A stretch of DNA of 49,072 nucleotides from a bacterium (GTDB taxonomy: Bacteria > Ratteibacteria > UBA8468 > B48-G9 > DSTR01). Each line of letters opens with the position of its first letter. The first letter of the stretch is position 1. The notes under the pieces are model-generated. The model had not been told where the DNA came from. It was given only the letters and a program-made list of their open reading frames with translations, and ran no database searches. The translations under genes and the position numbers were made by a program. Positions 7,898 to 16,542 of the stretch are shown here, piece by piece. The DNA lies in the NCBI GenBank assembly GCA_029551285.1, contig JAKPFT010000056.1, forward strand, positions 1 through 49,072, read 5' to 3'.

Positions 7898-7929
7898 ATT
7901 TTACACACCACCGGCCCGGAAAGTAAAAT
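7898..7929. promoter_or_regulatory. overlapping divergent promoters
   Basis: Plus strand: TTACAC (7901-7906), a 17-base spacer and TAAAAT (7924-7929) ahead of the UROD-like gene. Minus strand: TTACTT (7926-7921), a 17-base spacer and TAAAAT (7903-7898) ahead of the phospholipase-like gene. The two sites share most of their bases, so binding would be mutually exclusive. The -35 boxes are weak. Confidence 0.4.
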
Positions 7930-7949
7930 ATGGCTTTATAGGAGACCTT

Positions 7950-8993
7950 ATGGCCCGCGAAGTAGCCCTGGACAACATTTTTCTGAGACAGAGTTGCCGC
8001 TGGGCGCATACCGAATACAGCCTGATGTATCACCGGGAATACTTTTCCCGCCGGACAGGTCTGGCTCCGCAGGATCCTGCTTTCTCCCGGGCTATCTACG
8101 ATGTGACCGAATGCGATTTTATTTTCATGACCAACGACGGGCTGGTTGACTGGAGCCAGACTGGTCGGGTAACCGACATGGGACACGCCGTCTATGCCCG
8201 GGATGGCAGTGACCGGAGACAACCTTCCGCCAGTCCTTTCCAAGCCGTGGAGGAAGTCTGGTCCTTTGACGCGGTGGCTGAGTACGGCCTGCCTGACTTT
8301 CAGGAACAGGTCAGCGCTTACGAAAAATTGTATCAGGATTATCAGAGGGATTACCCCGGCCAGTTAACCACCGGAGGTTATTACCGGACCATTGTTTCCG
8401 GAGCGATTGCTGCCTTTGGCTGGGAAAAACTGCTGGAAGCCGCGGCTGATGTTGCGAAAATGGAAAAGGTCTTTGACGGTTTTTTCCGGAGGACGCTCTT
8501 TCACATGGAAGCCTGGGCGCAGACCAGCGCGGAAGTGATTATCCAGCACGATGATTTTGTCTGGAGCAGCGGCCCCTTTATGAACCCGGATATCTACCGG
8601 AAAATCATCATTCCCCGTTATGCCCGCCTCTGGAAGGTGCTTCATGACGCTGGCAAAAAAGTCCTTTTCTGTTCCGACGGAACCTTCACCATGTTCATGG
8701 AAGACCTGGCTCAGGCCGGAGCCCACGGGTTCATTTTTGAACCATCCAACGACTTTGCCTGGGTGGTGGAAAACTTTGGCGCCAGCCACTGTCTGGTGGG
8801 CAGCGCCGTGGACTGCCGGGACCTGACCTTGGGCCACCGGGAAAAAGTCAAAAGTGATATCAAGCGCACCTTCAAACTATTAACCGGTTGCCGGGGCGCG
8901 ATTGTCGCGGTCGGCAACCATCTGCCGGCCAATATTCCAGAAACGATGTTAGATGAGTACTTTAAGCTTCTCCTGCCCTGCCTGAAAAAATGA
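7950..8993 (+). CDS. uroporphyrinogen decarboxylase-like (URO-D superfamily) protein
   Basis: A 347-residue TIM-barrel protein of the URO-D/MtaA superfamily, which includes heme-pathway decarboxylases and corrinoid-dependent methyltransferases. Family traits are 'QHDDFVWSSGPFMNPDIYRKIIIPRY' (split here around residues 199-224), the next barrel strand 'KVLFCSDGTF' (238-246) and 'FEPSNDFAWV'. Where MtaA-type enzymes have the zinc motif HxCG, this protein has C241-S-D-G, so metal binding is doubtful. No heme or corrinoid genes are nearby. The start has TAGGAG upstream. The gene overlaps the following beta-propeller gene by 4 bases, implying a joint role. The substrate is unknown. Confidence 0.8.
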   Translation: MAREVALDNIFLRQSCRWAHTEYSLMYHREYFSRRTGLAPQDPAFSRAIYDVTECDFIFMTNDGLVDWSQTGRVTDMGHAVYARDGSDRRQPSASPFQAVEEVWSFDAVAEYGLPDFQEQVSAYEKLYQDYQRDYPGQLTTGGYYRTIVSGAIAAFGWEKLLEAAADVAKMEKVFDGFFRRTLFHMEAWAQTSAEVIIQHDDFVWSSGPFMNPDIYRKIIIPRYARLWKVLHDAGKKVLFCSDGTFTMFMEDLAQAGAHGFIFEPSNDFAWVVENFGASHCLVGSAVDCRDLTLGHREKVKSDIKRTFKLLTGCRGAIVAVGNHLPANIPETMLDEYFKLLLPCLKK

Positions 8994-10357
8994 AAGTGGC
9001 CATCAGCGGTATCCTGCCGCATCTGGCAGTGAAGGCGGAACACCTTCCGGCGAGAACCGAAACCGGCATCGGCGCCCTCATGCCCTGGGCTAACCGGCTG
9101 TGGTTGGTCACCTACGTGGCCCACAAGAAAGGTTCTGGTGCCGGCACCGGACTGTTTACCATTGATGATGACTTCAACCTGATAAAACATCCGGCCAGCT
9201 GTGTCGGCACCTACGCCAACCGGATGGTCCATGCTGAATCCCACCAGGTGATTATCGGTCCCCACATCATTGACCCGGAAGGAAAGGTGCGCACCTTTGA
9301 ACAGTTGGTGGATGTTCGTCTGGCCGCCACGGCCCGGCACTTAGAAAATCCGGAGAAAATGGTCTATTTTCTGGGCATGGAAGGAGAATTCCTGGAGGCT
9401 GAGGTGTCCTCTTTGAAGGTCCGGTTTCTCTTTGACCTGAACCGGGAACTGGGAATAAAGCAGGCACCCCACTTCAAAGACGCCTTCACCGGTCATGGTC
9501 GGGTGGTGGTGGTTAACAACTCTTATTACCCGGAAGATTTTCTCCGGGGAGAAAGCGAGGGCCGGCTGGCAGAATGGGATGGAAAAAACTGGAAAGTTCT
9601 GGCGAAAACCCAGTTTAATACCGTCACCGGAAGATACAGCAGCCAGCTGGGAACCGCCATTTACGCCGTCGGTCAGGACCGGGCTTCAGCGCTTTTTTAT
9701 GTTTTTCTTCCGGAAACAGGCTGGAAACGTTACCGGTTGCCCCGGGGAACCCATACCCAGGACCATGCCTGGACCACCGAATGGCCAAGAATCCGGGAAG
9801 TGGAAAGTGAACGCTGGTTGATGGACGCCAGCGGAATTTTTTATGAACTGCCGGCGATGAGTTACGCTGGCTCTGTCTGGGGCCTGGTGCCGATCTGCCG
9901 GCATCTGCGGATTATCGGAGACTTCTGCTCCTGGAACGGGCTTTTAGTCATGGCCGGAGACCAGACAACCCCGATTAACGACACCAACCCTTTTGTCGGT
10001 CAGCCTCAGGCTAACCTCTGGTTTGGCAAGACAGATGACCTGTGGCTCTTTGGGAAACCGGCTGGCTGGGGAGGACCCTGGTGGGAAACACCGGTAACGC
10101 CAGGCCGGCCTTCTGACCCGTTTCTGATGACCGGTTTTACCCCGGGATGCCTCCACCTGAGTTTCCAGGGGAAAACTTCAGCCCGGGTAACCTTAGAGGT
10201 TGACTTTCAGGGAACCGGCCGGTGGCATCCCTGGACCGAGATTGAAACCAGAAACGGATACGCCGGCTACCTTTTCCCGGAAGGTTTCGCGGCTCACTGG
10301 GTAAGACTGCTACCCCACACTGCCGGGGTGGCTACCGCGCAGTTCTTTTACCGTTAG
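8990..10357 (+). CDS. predicted beta-propeller protein of unknown function
   Basis: A 455-residue protein with no signal peptide or membrane segment. Repeated aromatic and Gly-rich beta segments ('LMPWANRLWLVTY' near 30, 'GRLAEWDGKNWKVL' near 190, 'AIYAVGQDRASALFYVF' near 220, 'LWFGKTDDLWLFGKP' near 345) fit a multi-bladed beta-propeller, possibly followed by a short beta-sandwich (from about 385). I do not recognise an assigned enzyme family. It is translationally coupled to the upstream UROD-like gene. Its stop overlaps by 4 bases the stop of the opposing UROD-like gene at 10354. A role in sensing or processing a small carbohydrate-like ligand is conceivable, but nothing in the sequence proves it. 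Confidence 0.6.
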   Translation: MKVAISGILPHLAVKAEHLPARTETGIGALMPWANRLWLVTYVAHKKGSGAGTGLFTIDDDFNLIKHPASCVGTYANRMVHAESHQVIIGPHIIDPEGKVRTFEQLVDVRLAATARHLENPEKMVYFLGMEGEFLEAEVSSLKVRFLFDLNRELGIKQAPHFKDAFTGHGRVVVVNNSYYPEDFLRGESEGRLAEWDGKNWKVLAKTQFNTVTGRYSSQLGTAIYAVGQDRASALFYVFLPETGWKRYRLPRGTHTQDHAWTTEWPRIREVESERWLMDASGIFYELPAMSYAGSVWGLVPICRHLRIIGDFCSWNGLLVMAGDQTTPINDTNPFVGQPQANLWFGKTDDLWLFGKPAGWGGPWWETPVTPGRPSDPFLMTGFTPGCLHLSFQGKTSARVTLEVDFQGTGRWHPWTEIETRNGYAGYLFPEGFAAHWVRLLPHTAGVATAQFFYR

Positions 10358-11370
10358 CCAGTGCCGGAAGGTCCTTGTCCGGGCAGGTACATGGAGTCAA
10401 CAAAAGTCTGGTAGGCCCACTCGTCCCAGGCTACCTTGACCCCTATTCCTTCTAAATCCGGGTAATTTTTTGCGATGAACCCGCCGTGCGGACAGCCGAA
10501 AAACTGGACCATCTTCCTGGCTTCGGCTTCAATGAGCGCTTTTTTCCCGGTGGGCAGAATCTTCTGGATATCAACCGGCGCAAAAAGGCAGACCTTCAAA
10601 CTCTTGAGTTTTGCGGCCAGTGTTTCCAGCCCGTAAAGGGCTGGCTGGTCAAACTGAAAGCAGTTGATGCCCACCTCAGATAAGTCATCAAGGATTTCCC
10701 AGTTGTACCCGCAGGAGTGCATGATGACCGCCAGTCCATAGTCTCTGGCGGTGCGGCATAACCGCTGGAATAGTGGTTTGAAAATTTCTCGCCACATCTT
10801 CGGGCTGATGAGCAACCGCTCCTGGGTGCCCCAGTCCTCGCAGAAAAAAATTCCGTCAGCGCCGGCCTGGCCGTACTGCTGAATCATTCTCTCCAGAAGA
10901 GAAGTAACCTGTTCGTGCAGGAAGTCAATCTTTGCCCGCTCCAGAACCAGGTCCTGAAAATAGACTTCCATCTTCCTGAGGTAACGGCAGATGGCAAAAG
11001 GGAAACCCGGTAATCCGGCCAGACGAAACTTCTCTTTCTCCTGTGAAAAAATCATTCTGGCCTCAAGGTACCGGTAGGGTGCATCCAGGTCAGGCCAGCG
11101 GTAATCCTTCAACAAACTCCAGTCCGTAAGGGCTGGCTGGTAAATCTCCCCGCCACTGCTTTTGTCCACAATCCTTCGCCAGATGTTACCCCATTCGTCA
11201 TCGTAATACTCAAACTCACCTTCCACCCATTTTTTCTGTTTCCAGCCAGAGGAAGGGGAAAGACCGGCCGAACAGAAATCGTTGAGCCGTCCCCGGTCAA
11301 AAGCCAGACCGATCCGTTCCGGATCATCAAAACACAGGTTTCTCCAGATTACCTCTCGCGGGCTCATCAT
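10354..11370 (-). CDS. URO-D superfamily protein with MtaA-like zinc motif
   Basis: A 338-residue URO-D-fold protein. It is the only one of the four in this window with H218-S-C220-G in the fifth-strand position and a later C293, which match the His-x-Cys...Cys zinc ligands of MtaA/MtbA methylcobamide:CoM methyltransferases. Other landmarks are 'ADGIFFCEDWGTQ' near 171 and 'FDQPALYG' near 240. ATG 11370 overlaps the stop of the upstream UROD-like gene as ATGATGA; the longer open frame upstream belongs to that gene's coding strand and is not used. A methyltransferase role is inference, and no corrinoid protein is encoded nearby. Confidence 0.8.
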   Translation of the reverse strand: MMSPREVIWRNLCFDDPERIGLAFDRGRLNDFCSAGLSPSSGWKQKKWVEGEFEYYDDEWGNIWRRIVDKSSGGEIYQPALTDWSLLKDYRWPDLDAPYRYLEARMIFSQEKEKFRLAGLPGFPFAICRYLRKMEVYFQDLVLERAKIDFLHEQVTSLLERMIQQYGQAGADGIFFCEDWGTQERLLISPKMWREIFKPLFQRLCRTARDYGLAVIMHSCGYNWEILDDLSEVGINCFQFDQPALYGLETLAAKLKSLKVCLFAPVDIQKILPTGKKALIEAEARKMVQFFGCPHGGFIAKNYPDLEGIGVKVAWDEWAYQTFVDSMYLPGQGPSGTG

Positions 11371-12446
11371 GCTTCCTTTACCACCTCCGGCATTTTTAGA
11401 CCGAAAAAACGCGCGTAGGCCCGGTAGATAGCCAGATAGTTGGCTAAGGGAACCGAGGAAGTGATGGCATTGCTGGCACAGAGAACGTGACCACCGTTTC
11501 CCCAGCCTTTTTCCAGGCACTCCCGGGTGGCTTTTTCCACATCAGAAGGCGTGCCAAAAGTCAACAGGGCCCCGCAATCAAGATTACCAAAGAAGGTTAT
11601 TTTCTGGCCAAACCTTCTTTTCAGTTCCCCTAACTCCATTCCGGCAAAAGCGTCAATTTCAAGATAGCCGTCCACCTGGCAGGTGAGGAGAAAATCTTCA
11701 ATCACCGGCCAGAGGTTGCCATCGCTGGCGTTGAGCGTCCAGAAACCGTACCGGTGGGCCATCTCGCTCACCTTTCTTACCTCCGGCACAATGTATTCCC
11801 GGTAGGCCCGGGGAGAGCAAAAAGGACCGCGGCTACCGGCAAAGTCGCCCCCGACACTCACCAGGTCCACGCCTGCCCGGTGGTAATGCTTCAGATAAAC
11901 CTCCGCCAGTCTGGTCCGGTGGCCATAGTGGCGCCGCACCAGTTCCGGCGCTAAGACCATGGCTTCCATTAAAACGGTGTCGGTCCAGATGCCGTGGAGA
12001 CAGGCTGGCGCCAGGATGGGCAGGTCCAGGTTACGGGCCGCCATCTCTTCCCGAAGACAGAAGTAAATAAAAAAAGCCTCTTCCGCAACGGAGAAACCTT
12101 GCTCTTCTTCGCGTTTCAGCCTTTCTTCCATCTGCACCACCGGGTCTTCAGGAAGTTTTTCTGCGGCGCCGGCTGGCCGACTTTTTTCTGCCGGTAAGAC
12201 ATTACAGGTGGCATAAATCAGGTCATGGCCCAGCCTTTGCGCCAGTTCCACCATATCCGTGGCTAACTGCCGGATACCCTTCTCCCAGCCATGTTCCCGG
12301 ATATAGTCGGTTAACCGGCTGCCATACACATAGTTTCGGTCCAGAATAGCATCCGCAACCGGTGGTTGAAGCACATACTCAAAAATCGGGGTTCGGTCAG
12401 GACTCTGGTGTTTCAGGGTGTGCAGCAAGCGCTGACGGGAGCTCAT
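11367..12446 (-). CDS. uroporphyrinogen decarboxylase-like (URO-D superfamily) protein
   Basis: A 359-residue paralogue of the neighbouring URO-D-fold genes. It begins with the usual 'RQRLLHTLKHQSPDRTPIFEY' start (split at residues 4-24). Later landmarks are 'GVDLVSVGGDFAGSRGPFCSPRAY' around 192-215, the strand 'FWTLNASDGNLWPV' (235-248) and 'FFGNLDCGALL'. In place of HxCG it has A240-S-D-G, so the MtaA zinc site is absent. It lies 41 bases downstream of the last hydrogenase gene on the same strand and could be read from that long transcript. It is coupled by a 4-base overlap to the next UROD-like gene, so the two may form a hetero-oligomer or act in sequence. Confidence 0.82.
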   Translation of the reverse strand: MSSRQRLLHTLKHQSPDRTPIFEYVLQPPVADAILDRNYVYGSRLTDYIREHGWEKGIRQLATDMVELAQRLGHDLIYATCNVLPAEKSRPAGAAEKLPEDPVVQMEERLKREEEQGFSVAEEAFFIYFCLREEMAARNLDLPILAPACLHGIWTDTVLMEAMVLAPELVRRHYGHRTRLAEVYLKHYHRAGVDLVSVGGDFAGSRGPFCSPRAYREYIVPEVRKVSEMAHRYGFWTLNASDGNLWPVIEDFLLTCQVDGYLEIDAFAGMELGELKRRFGQKITFFGNLDCGALLTFGTPSDVEKATRECLEKGWGNGGHVLCASNAITSSVPLANYLAIYRAYARFFGLKMPEVVKEA

Positions 12447-12487
12447 CCGATTGTTACCTCTGCCTTTTGCAATGGCCTTAAAAGACC

Positions 12488-13111
12488 TCAGGTGGGGATT
12501 TTCTCATCAGACAGGAGCGCTTCGTGGCGGCACCTGGGACAGATTATCCTGAAGATGTCTATCCGGTTAACAGGTTTGTCCTTAAGCGCAGAGCGAACTT
12601 CTATTTTCATCTCCAGAGATTGCTGGAGGAATTCAATGAGAACTGGATGGCTGAAGGCAAGCTGGCCAAGTTTTCTGGCTGTCCAGAGAAGATGCCTGAC
12701 GGTGCCGATCACAGCGCCACATCTTTCACAGACTACCAGTTCCTGCTGCACTGAATGCGTGCTTTCTTTCTCTTCAAAATAAGCCAGGTGAAAACGGTCT
12801 GTGAGTCTAATCCCTTTCGGTTCCACAATGCAGTTGGCTTCACACTGACCGCAAAAGATACACCGGCTGGCATAATGGGTTAGCCGGCGCAGGCCACGTC
12901 CGTCTTGAACTACGTCCTGGACATCAATGGCCTTTGAGGGGCAAACATTGGCGCAAGCGCCACAGCCGACACACTGCTCCGGATCAAACTGCGGCTGGCC
13001 GCGAAAACCTCTGGCCGGTATATGGGGCTCTAAGGGAAACCGGGTAGTGTAGGGCCGGGAAATTAGACTGACGAGTGCCTCTTTGATCTCTCGCAGTTTA
13101 GGCTTTTTCAT
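12488..13111 (-). CDS. mbhN: hydrogenase 2[4Fe-4S] ferredoxin subunit (NuoI/HyfH/MbhN-like)
   Basis: Electron-relay subunit linking the ferredoxin entry point to the [NiFe] module on the cytoplasmic side. In 207 residues there are two [4Fe-4S] motifs: C47/C50/C53/C57 and C84/C87/C90/C94. A C-terminal extension holds C128/C131 and C191/C194, likely a zinc-ribbon-like site as in HycF/HyfH relatives. It is the final gene of the 17-gene run and overlaps mrpG by 4 bases. Confidence 0.9.
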   Translation of the reverse strand: MKKPKLREIKEALVSLISRPYTTRFPLEPHIPARGFRGQPQFDPEQCVGCGACANVCPSKAIDVQDVVQDGRGLRRLTHYASRCIFCGQCEANCIVEPKGIRLTDRFHLAYFEEKESTHSVQQELVVCERCGAVIGTVRHLLWTARKLGQLAFSHPVLIEFLQQSLEMKIEVRSALKDKPVNRIDIFRIICPRCRHEALLSDEKIPT

Positions 13112-13437
13112 AATTTCTTATCTTCCTCCAGTTGGTCGCAGACACTTCCTTCCCAGAGCCGTATTCCGGAAAGATGGGAGGCTTTGGCCAGAGCATGGGC
13201 CGCGGTGGGCGAAGTAATCAGAACAAAAATGATGCAGAGAATTATCTTAGCTCCGACAGCCGTGAAACCGCAGAGCGCCAGGGTTCCCAGAAGAATCATG
13301 CAGGTACCCAGAGTAACGCACTTGGTGGCTGCCTGAAGCCGGTTATAAATATCAGGTAGCCTCACCAGTCCAACACAACCGAAAAGGTCAAACAGAGCCC
13401 CGAACAGCATCAAACCATAGCCCAAAGACTCTCTCAT
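13108..13437 (-). CDS. mrpG: MrpG/MnhG-like antiporter module subunit
   Basis: Small membrane subunit (109 residues, three helices) of the Mrp-type Na+/H+ antiporter module, equivalent to MbhC of Pyrococcus membrane-bound hydrogenase. The diagnostic 'GLVRLPDIYNRLQAATK' stretch (residues 23-39) is present, as is 'TSPTAAHALAKAS'. It lies 9 bases after mrpF and overlaps the ferredoxin gene by 4. Confidence 0.93.
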   Translation of the reverse strand: MRESLGYGLMLFGALFDLFGCVGLVRLPDIYNRLQAATKCVTLGTCMILLGTLALCGFTAVGAKIILCIIFVLITSPTAAHALAKASHLSGIRLWEGSVCDQLEEDKKL

Positions 13438-13446
13438 CTTTTTCCC

Positions 13447-13704
13447 CTATTCGTCAAAGCCTCTTCCTTCCAGGAATTTTGCCAGAGCCAGGGTACCGAT
13501 AAAGTTCAGCAGAGCCCAGGCCAGGGCAATCGTTAGATAATAATCCATGCCGGAGCTGGCGGCTTTAAGCGCACAAAAAGCGACAATGACAATTCCCAAG
13601 ATGTCCATCGCCACCGTGCGGTCAGGCGCCGTTGGTCCCCGGGCAATCCGGAAGAGACAGAGAAAGCTACAAATAACCAGGATGGAAAAAAGTAAGTTGT
13701 TCAC
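13447..13704 (-). CDS. mrpF: MrpF/MnhF-like antiporter module subunit
   Basis: An 85-residue, three-helix membrane protein with the family signature 'RIARGPTAPDRTVAMDILG' (residues 19-37). It is equivalent to MbhB. In Mrp and Mbh structures, the E, F and G subunits form the distal Na+-path module. It overlaps mrpE by 4 bases. Confidence 0.93.
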   Translation of the reverse strand: MNNLLFSILVICSFLCLFRIARGPTAPDRTVAMDILGIVIVAFCALKAASSGMDYYLTIALAWALLNFIGTLALAKFLEGRGFDE

Positions 13705-14204
13705 TCAAAGATCCTTTCCAGGATTCTTTCAAACCTTTCCACAATCAGCCGGCTGGCCTCTTCCACATCCTGACTCAGCACATTGATCCAGTGGATATAA
13801 AGATAGCCATCCTCAGTTACCTCCACACTCATGGTTCCAGGAGTCAGAGTAATGGAGTTAGCCAGAGCCGTCAAACCAGACTTGCTTCTGAGTCTGCTTT
13901 TCACCTTCACAATCCCCGGACGAATCGGCAACGCTGGATGCAGCACCCGGTAAGCCACATCAAGGTTGGCCAACAGACAGGCGTAGGCGAAAACCGGCAA
14001 GTAATAAAGTGCCCACAGATACCGACTGACCCAGAGGAATTTGTGGGGTGTCTCTGTGAACATTTCTCCGAAGATAAGACCGACCAGGAAACTGACCACC
14101 AGCCCCACACCAAAACTCTGCCAGTCCACTCCCTGAGGGTGGAAAGGTGCGGTCAGGAAAAGCCAGACCACAAAACTCAGCACGAAAAGAACTGTCTTTT
14201 TCAT
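13701..14204 (-). CDS. mrpE: MrpE/MnhE-like antiporter module subunit
   Basis: A 167-residue protein with two or three N-terminal membrane helices and a cytoplasmic domain carrying 'NSITLTPGTMSVEVTEDG' (residues 116-133), the MrpE signature. It is equivalent to MbhA. It follows mrpD after 3 bases. Retention of E, F and G together argues for a complete Na+ translocation module rather than a decayed one. Confidence 0.93.
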   Translation of the reverse strand: MKKTVLFVLSFVVWLFLTAPFHPQGVDWQSFGVGLVVSFLVGLIFGEMFTETPHKFLWVSRYLWALYYLPVFAYACLLANLDVAYRVLHPALPIRPGIVKVKSRLRSKSGLTALANSITLTPGTMSVEVTEDGYLYIHWINVLSQDVEEASRLIVERFERILERIFE

Positions 14205-14207
14205 CTT

Positions 14208-15695
14208 CTACCTGCCCAGAACTTTTGCTATGTAGGCGGTCGGGCCGTCAGTAAGGACACTGATTGCTGGACCGAAAAGGCCTTTAAGCCCATGCCAGAG
14301 AGCCAGACCGCTACCCAGACAAAGAACGGCCAGAACCAGAAGCGGCACCCTCATCAGCACCGGAACTTCCTTCCATCCTTCCCATAGTTTGGCATCAAAA
14401 TCTTTTCCCTGTCCCCAGAAGGCATATCTCTGGATTTTGGAGAAAGAGGCCAGGGTAAGGATACTGCCGGCGACAGCCCAGAGAGCCAGGCCTGGCCGCT
14501 GTGCCTGCACAGCTGCCAGAATAATGACCAGTTTGCTCCAGAAACCATTGAAGGGCGGAATTCCGGAAATAGAGAGCGACGCCATGAGGCTTGAGCCTGA
14601 GGTGACCGGCATTTTCTGCACCAGGTTTCCCATTTTTTCAAGATTCCGGGTGCCGGTTTCATACTCCACGCTGCCGGAGTCAAAAAAGAGCAACGATTTA
14701 AAAAGGCTGTGGTTGAGTAAATGAAAAAGGCCACCCAGCAACCCTAAGGGTGTTGCCAGGCCAAAACCCAGAATGACATAACCCATCTGACTGATGCTAT
14801 GGTAAGCTAACAGCCGTTTGAAATCCCATTGCCCCAGGGCTAACAGCACCCCGGCCATCATGGAAATCACTCCCAGATAAGTGAAAAGGGAAGCCAGCAA
14901 CGGACTTATCCCGAAGACATTGTAAACCAGCCGGACCAGGGCATAGATACCGATGGCCTTGATGAGGACACCAGAAAGCATTGCCGAAATAGGCGCTGGA
15001 GCTGAAGGATGTGCGTCAGGCAACCAGGCGTGGAAGGGCACCAGCGCTGCCTTGGTACAGAAACCGACCACCAGCAACACCAGGGCAAAGAGACTTACCT
15101 GGTCAAATCCATGGTGCTGAAGAGCGCTGGCCACATCAGCCATGTTCAAGGTGGCAAAACGGCCGTAAAGAAGCGCCACACCTAAAAGGATAAAGGTGGA
15201 AGCGATACTGCCAATTACCAGATACTTAAATGAGGCTTCCAGTTCTTCCGCCTCGCACCCAAAACCAACCAGGGCGTAGGAAGCGATGGAAGCAATCTCC
15301 AGGAAGACAAAAAGGTTGAAGAAATCACCGGTTAAGACGGCACCGTTCATCCCGGCGACCATGAGAAGAAAGAGGGAATAATAGCGCAGTTTAGAAGTGT
15401 AGAGCTTTTCCAGATAGTCTACTGAGAAAAGTGTGGCCAGAAAACTGATCAGGTTGATGATGAAAAGAAGAAGCGCACTCAACCCATCCAGCACCAGAAC
15501 AATACCCAGGGGGGCTGGCCAGCCTCCCATGGTATAAATACCCTCGCGACCCCAGCTCTGGCCTGCCAGGACAAAAAGGCCAAGGGTGGTGATATTGGCC
15601 AGAACATCCGGAAGCCAGCGCACCTTACGGCCGACCATGGGAATAAAGAAAGCCATGGCCAACGGCAACGCTATCAGCAAAATTACATTGCCCAT
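14208..15695 (-). CDS. mrpD: MrpD-like proton/sodium antiporter subunit (NuoM/N/MbhH family)
   Basis: A 495-residue polytopic antiporter-like subunit with about 14 helices. The key charged motifs remain: a Glu early in 'FVFLEIASIASYAL' (~130), Lys in 'FCTKAALVPFHAWLPDAHP' (~215) and Lys in 'GVLIKAIGIYAL' (~248). 'NHSLFKSLLFFDSGSV' is the usual late motif. These residues carry ions through complex I-type antiporter subunits. It is one of two such large subunits in this operon; the other is at 17086-18858. Confidence 0.94.
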   Translation of the reverse strand: MGNVILLIALPLAMAFFIPMVGRKVRWLPDVLANITTLGLFVLAGQSWGREGIYTMGGWPAPLGIVLVLDGLSALLLFIINLISFLATLFSVDYLEKLYTSKLRYYSLFLLMVAGMNGAVLTGDFFNLFVFLEIASIASYALVGFGCEAEELEASFKYLVIGSIASTFILLGVALLYGRFATLNMADVASALQHHGFDQVSLFALVLLVVGFCTKAALVPFHAWLPDAHPSAPAPISAMLSGVLIKAIGIYALVRLVYNVFGISPLLASLFTYLGVISMMAGVLLALGQWDFKRLLAYHSISQMGYVILGFGLATPLGLLGGLFHLLNHSLFKSLLFFDSGSVEYETGTRNLEKMGNLVQKMPVTSGSSLMASLSISGIPPFNGFWSKLVIILAAVQAQRPGLALWAVAGSILTLASFSKIQRYAFWGQGKDFDAKLWEGWKEVPVLMRVPLLVLAVLCLGSGLALWHGLKGLFGPAISVLTDGPTAYIAKVLGR

Positions 15696-15697
15696 AA

Positions 15698-16045
15698 CTA
15701 TCCTTTCAACCGTCTCATCTCCGTAATATCAAACGTTCCGTATCGTTCATAGAGACGAATGGCGATAGCCACCATCAGGGAAAGAATCCCCAGACCAATC
15801 ACAATTGAGGTTAAAACAAGCGCCTGGGGAATCGGGTCAACCGCGGTGGCTGTAAACGCTGGCAAATCCGTCTGTTGGCTCATGATTGGCGCCTGCCCGT
15901 TTGTCCTCCACCCCAGAAGAATAAGAAAAAGGTTGACCGCGTATTCCATAATCACCAGACCCAGGATAATCTTGACAATATTTTTCTTGCAGGTGGCACC
16001 GTAAAGGCCGATCAAGAAGAGAAGAAAACACATGGCATAAATCAT
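15698..16045 (-). CDS. mrpC: MrpC/NuoK-like subunit
   Basis: A 115-residue, three-helix membrane subunit equivalent to MbhG and NuoK. Conserved features are 'LGLVIMEYAVNLFLIL', carrying the buried Glu of helix 2, and 'DPIPQALVLTSIVIGL'. ATG 16045 is chosen because it overlaps the mrpB stop as ATGA; the longer open frame upstream lies inside mrpB and lacks homology. Confidence 0.93.
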   Translation of the reverse strand: MIYAMCFLLFLIGLYGATCKKNIVKIILGLVIMEYAVNLFLILLGWRTNGQAPIMSQQTDLPAFTATAVDPIPQALVLTSIVIGLGILSLMVAIAIRLYERYGTFDITEMRRLKG

Positions 16046-16542
16046 CTTTCTTTTCTCCTTTTCTCGGTGGTAATCAGCTTTCTTTTTCCGCGAACTTCCT
16101 GGACTCTGATTACCGCCAGAATTATGAAGATCATGAAAAGTGAGGCCGCTACCTTGATACCAATGGCGATGTTGCACAGCGGTATAATGCCGGCACTGAA
16201 AAGATGAAAGTTTCCAGTAGGCCAGTTCTTCTCAATAAAATTCAGAAAGAAAGTACCTCCAATGGCAGTTCCCAGCACAGCTATCAGCAAAAAGAGAAGT
16301 GCCCCAAAACTATCCAATTCCGAAGCCATAAGTTTCCCTAACTTACCCAGAGCCCTTTCCCGTCCAAAAGACAGGGTCAACAGAATAAACGTGGAAGCGA
16401 CAATGACACCGCCGGCAAAGCCACCACCAGGACTCAGATGGCCGTAAAGGATGACATAAACCCCGTAAAGAAAGATAAAACCTTTCAACCACCTGGTCAC
16501 GGTTTGAACTACCAGGCTCATACCAGGCTGTCGCTCGTTCAT
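16042..16542 (-). CDS. mrpB: MrpB/MnhB-like subunit (MbhF)
   Basis: A 166-residue membrane protein with four helices and the family hallmark 'YGHLSPGGGFAGGVIVAS' (residues 33-50). It is equivalent to MbhF. It overlaps both neighbours by 4 bases. The C-terminal tail is strongly basic, and the tail coding region runs into the mrpC start. Confidence 0.94.
   Translation of the reverse strand: MNERQPGMSLVVQTVTRWLKGFIFLYGVYVILYGHLSPGGGFAGGVIVASTFILLTLSFGRERALGKLGKLMASELDSFGALLFLLIAVLGTAIGGTFFLNFIEKNWPTGNFHLFSAGIIPLCNIAIGIKVAASLFMIFIILAVIRVQEVRGKRKLITTEKRRKER

Noticed and set aside
7950..12446. Heme-pathway uroporphyrinogen decarboxylase (hemE)
   Set aside because: No other heme genes are nearby, the paralogues are divergent, and the SDG or HxCG forms point to the wider superfamily.
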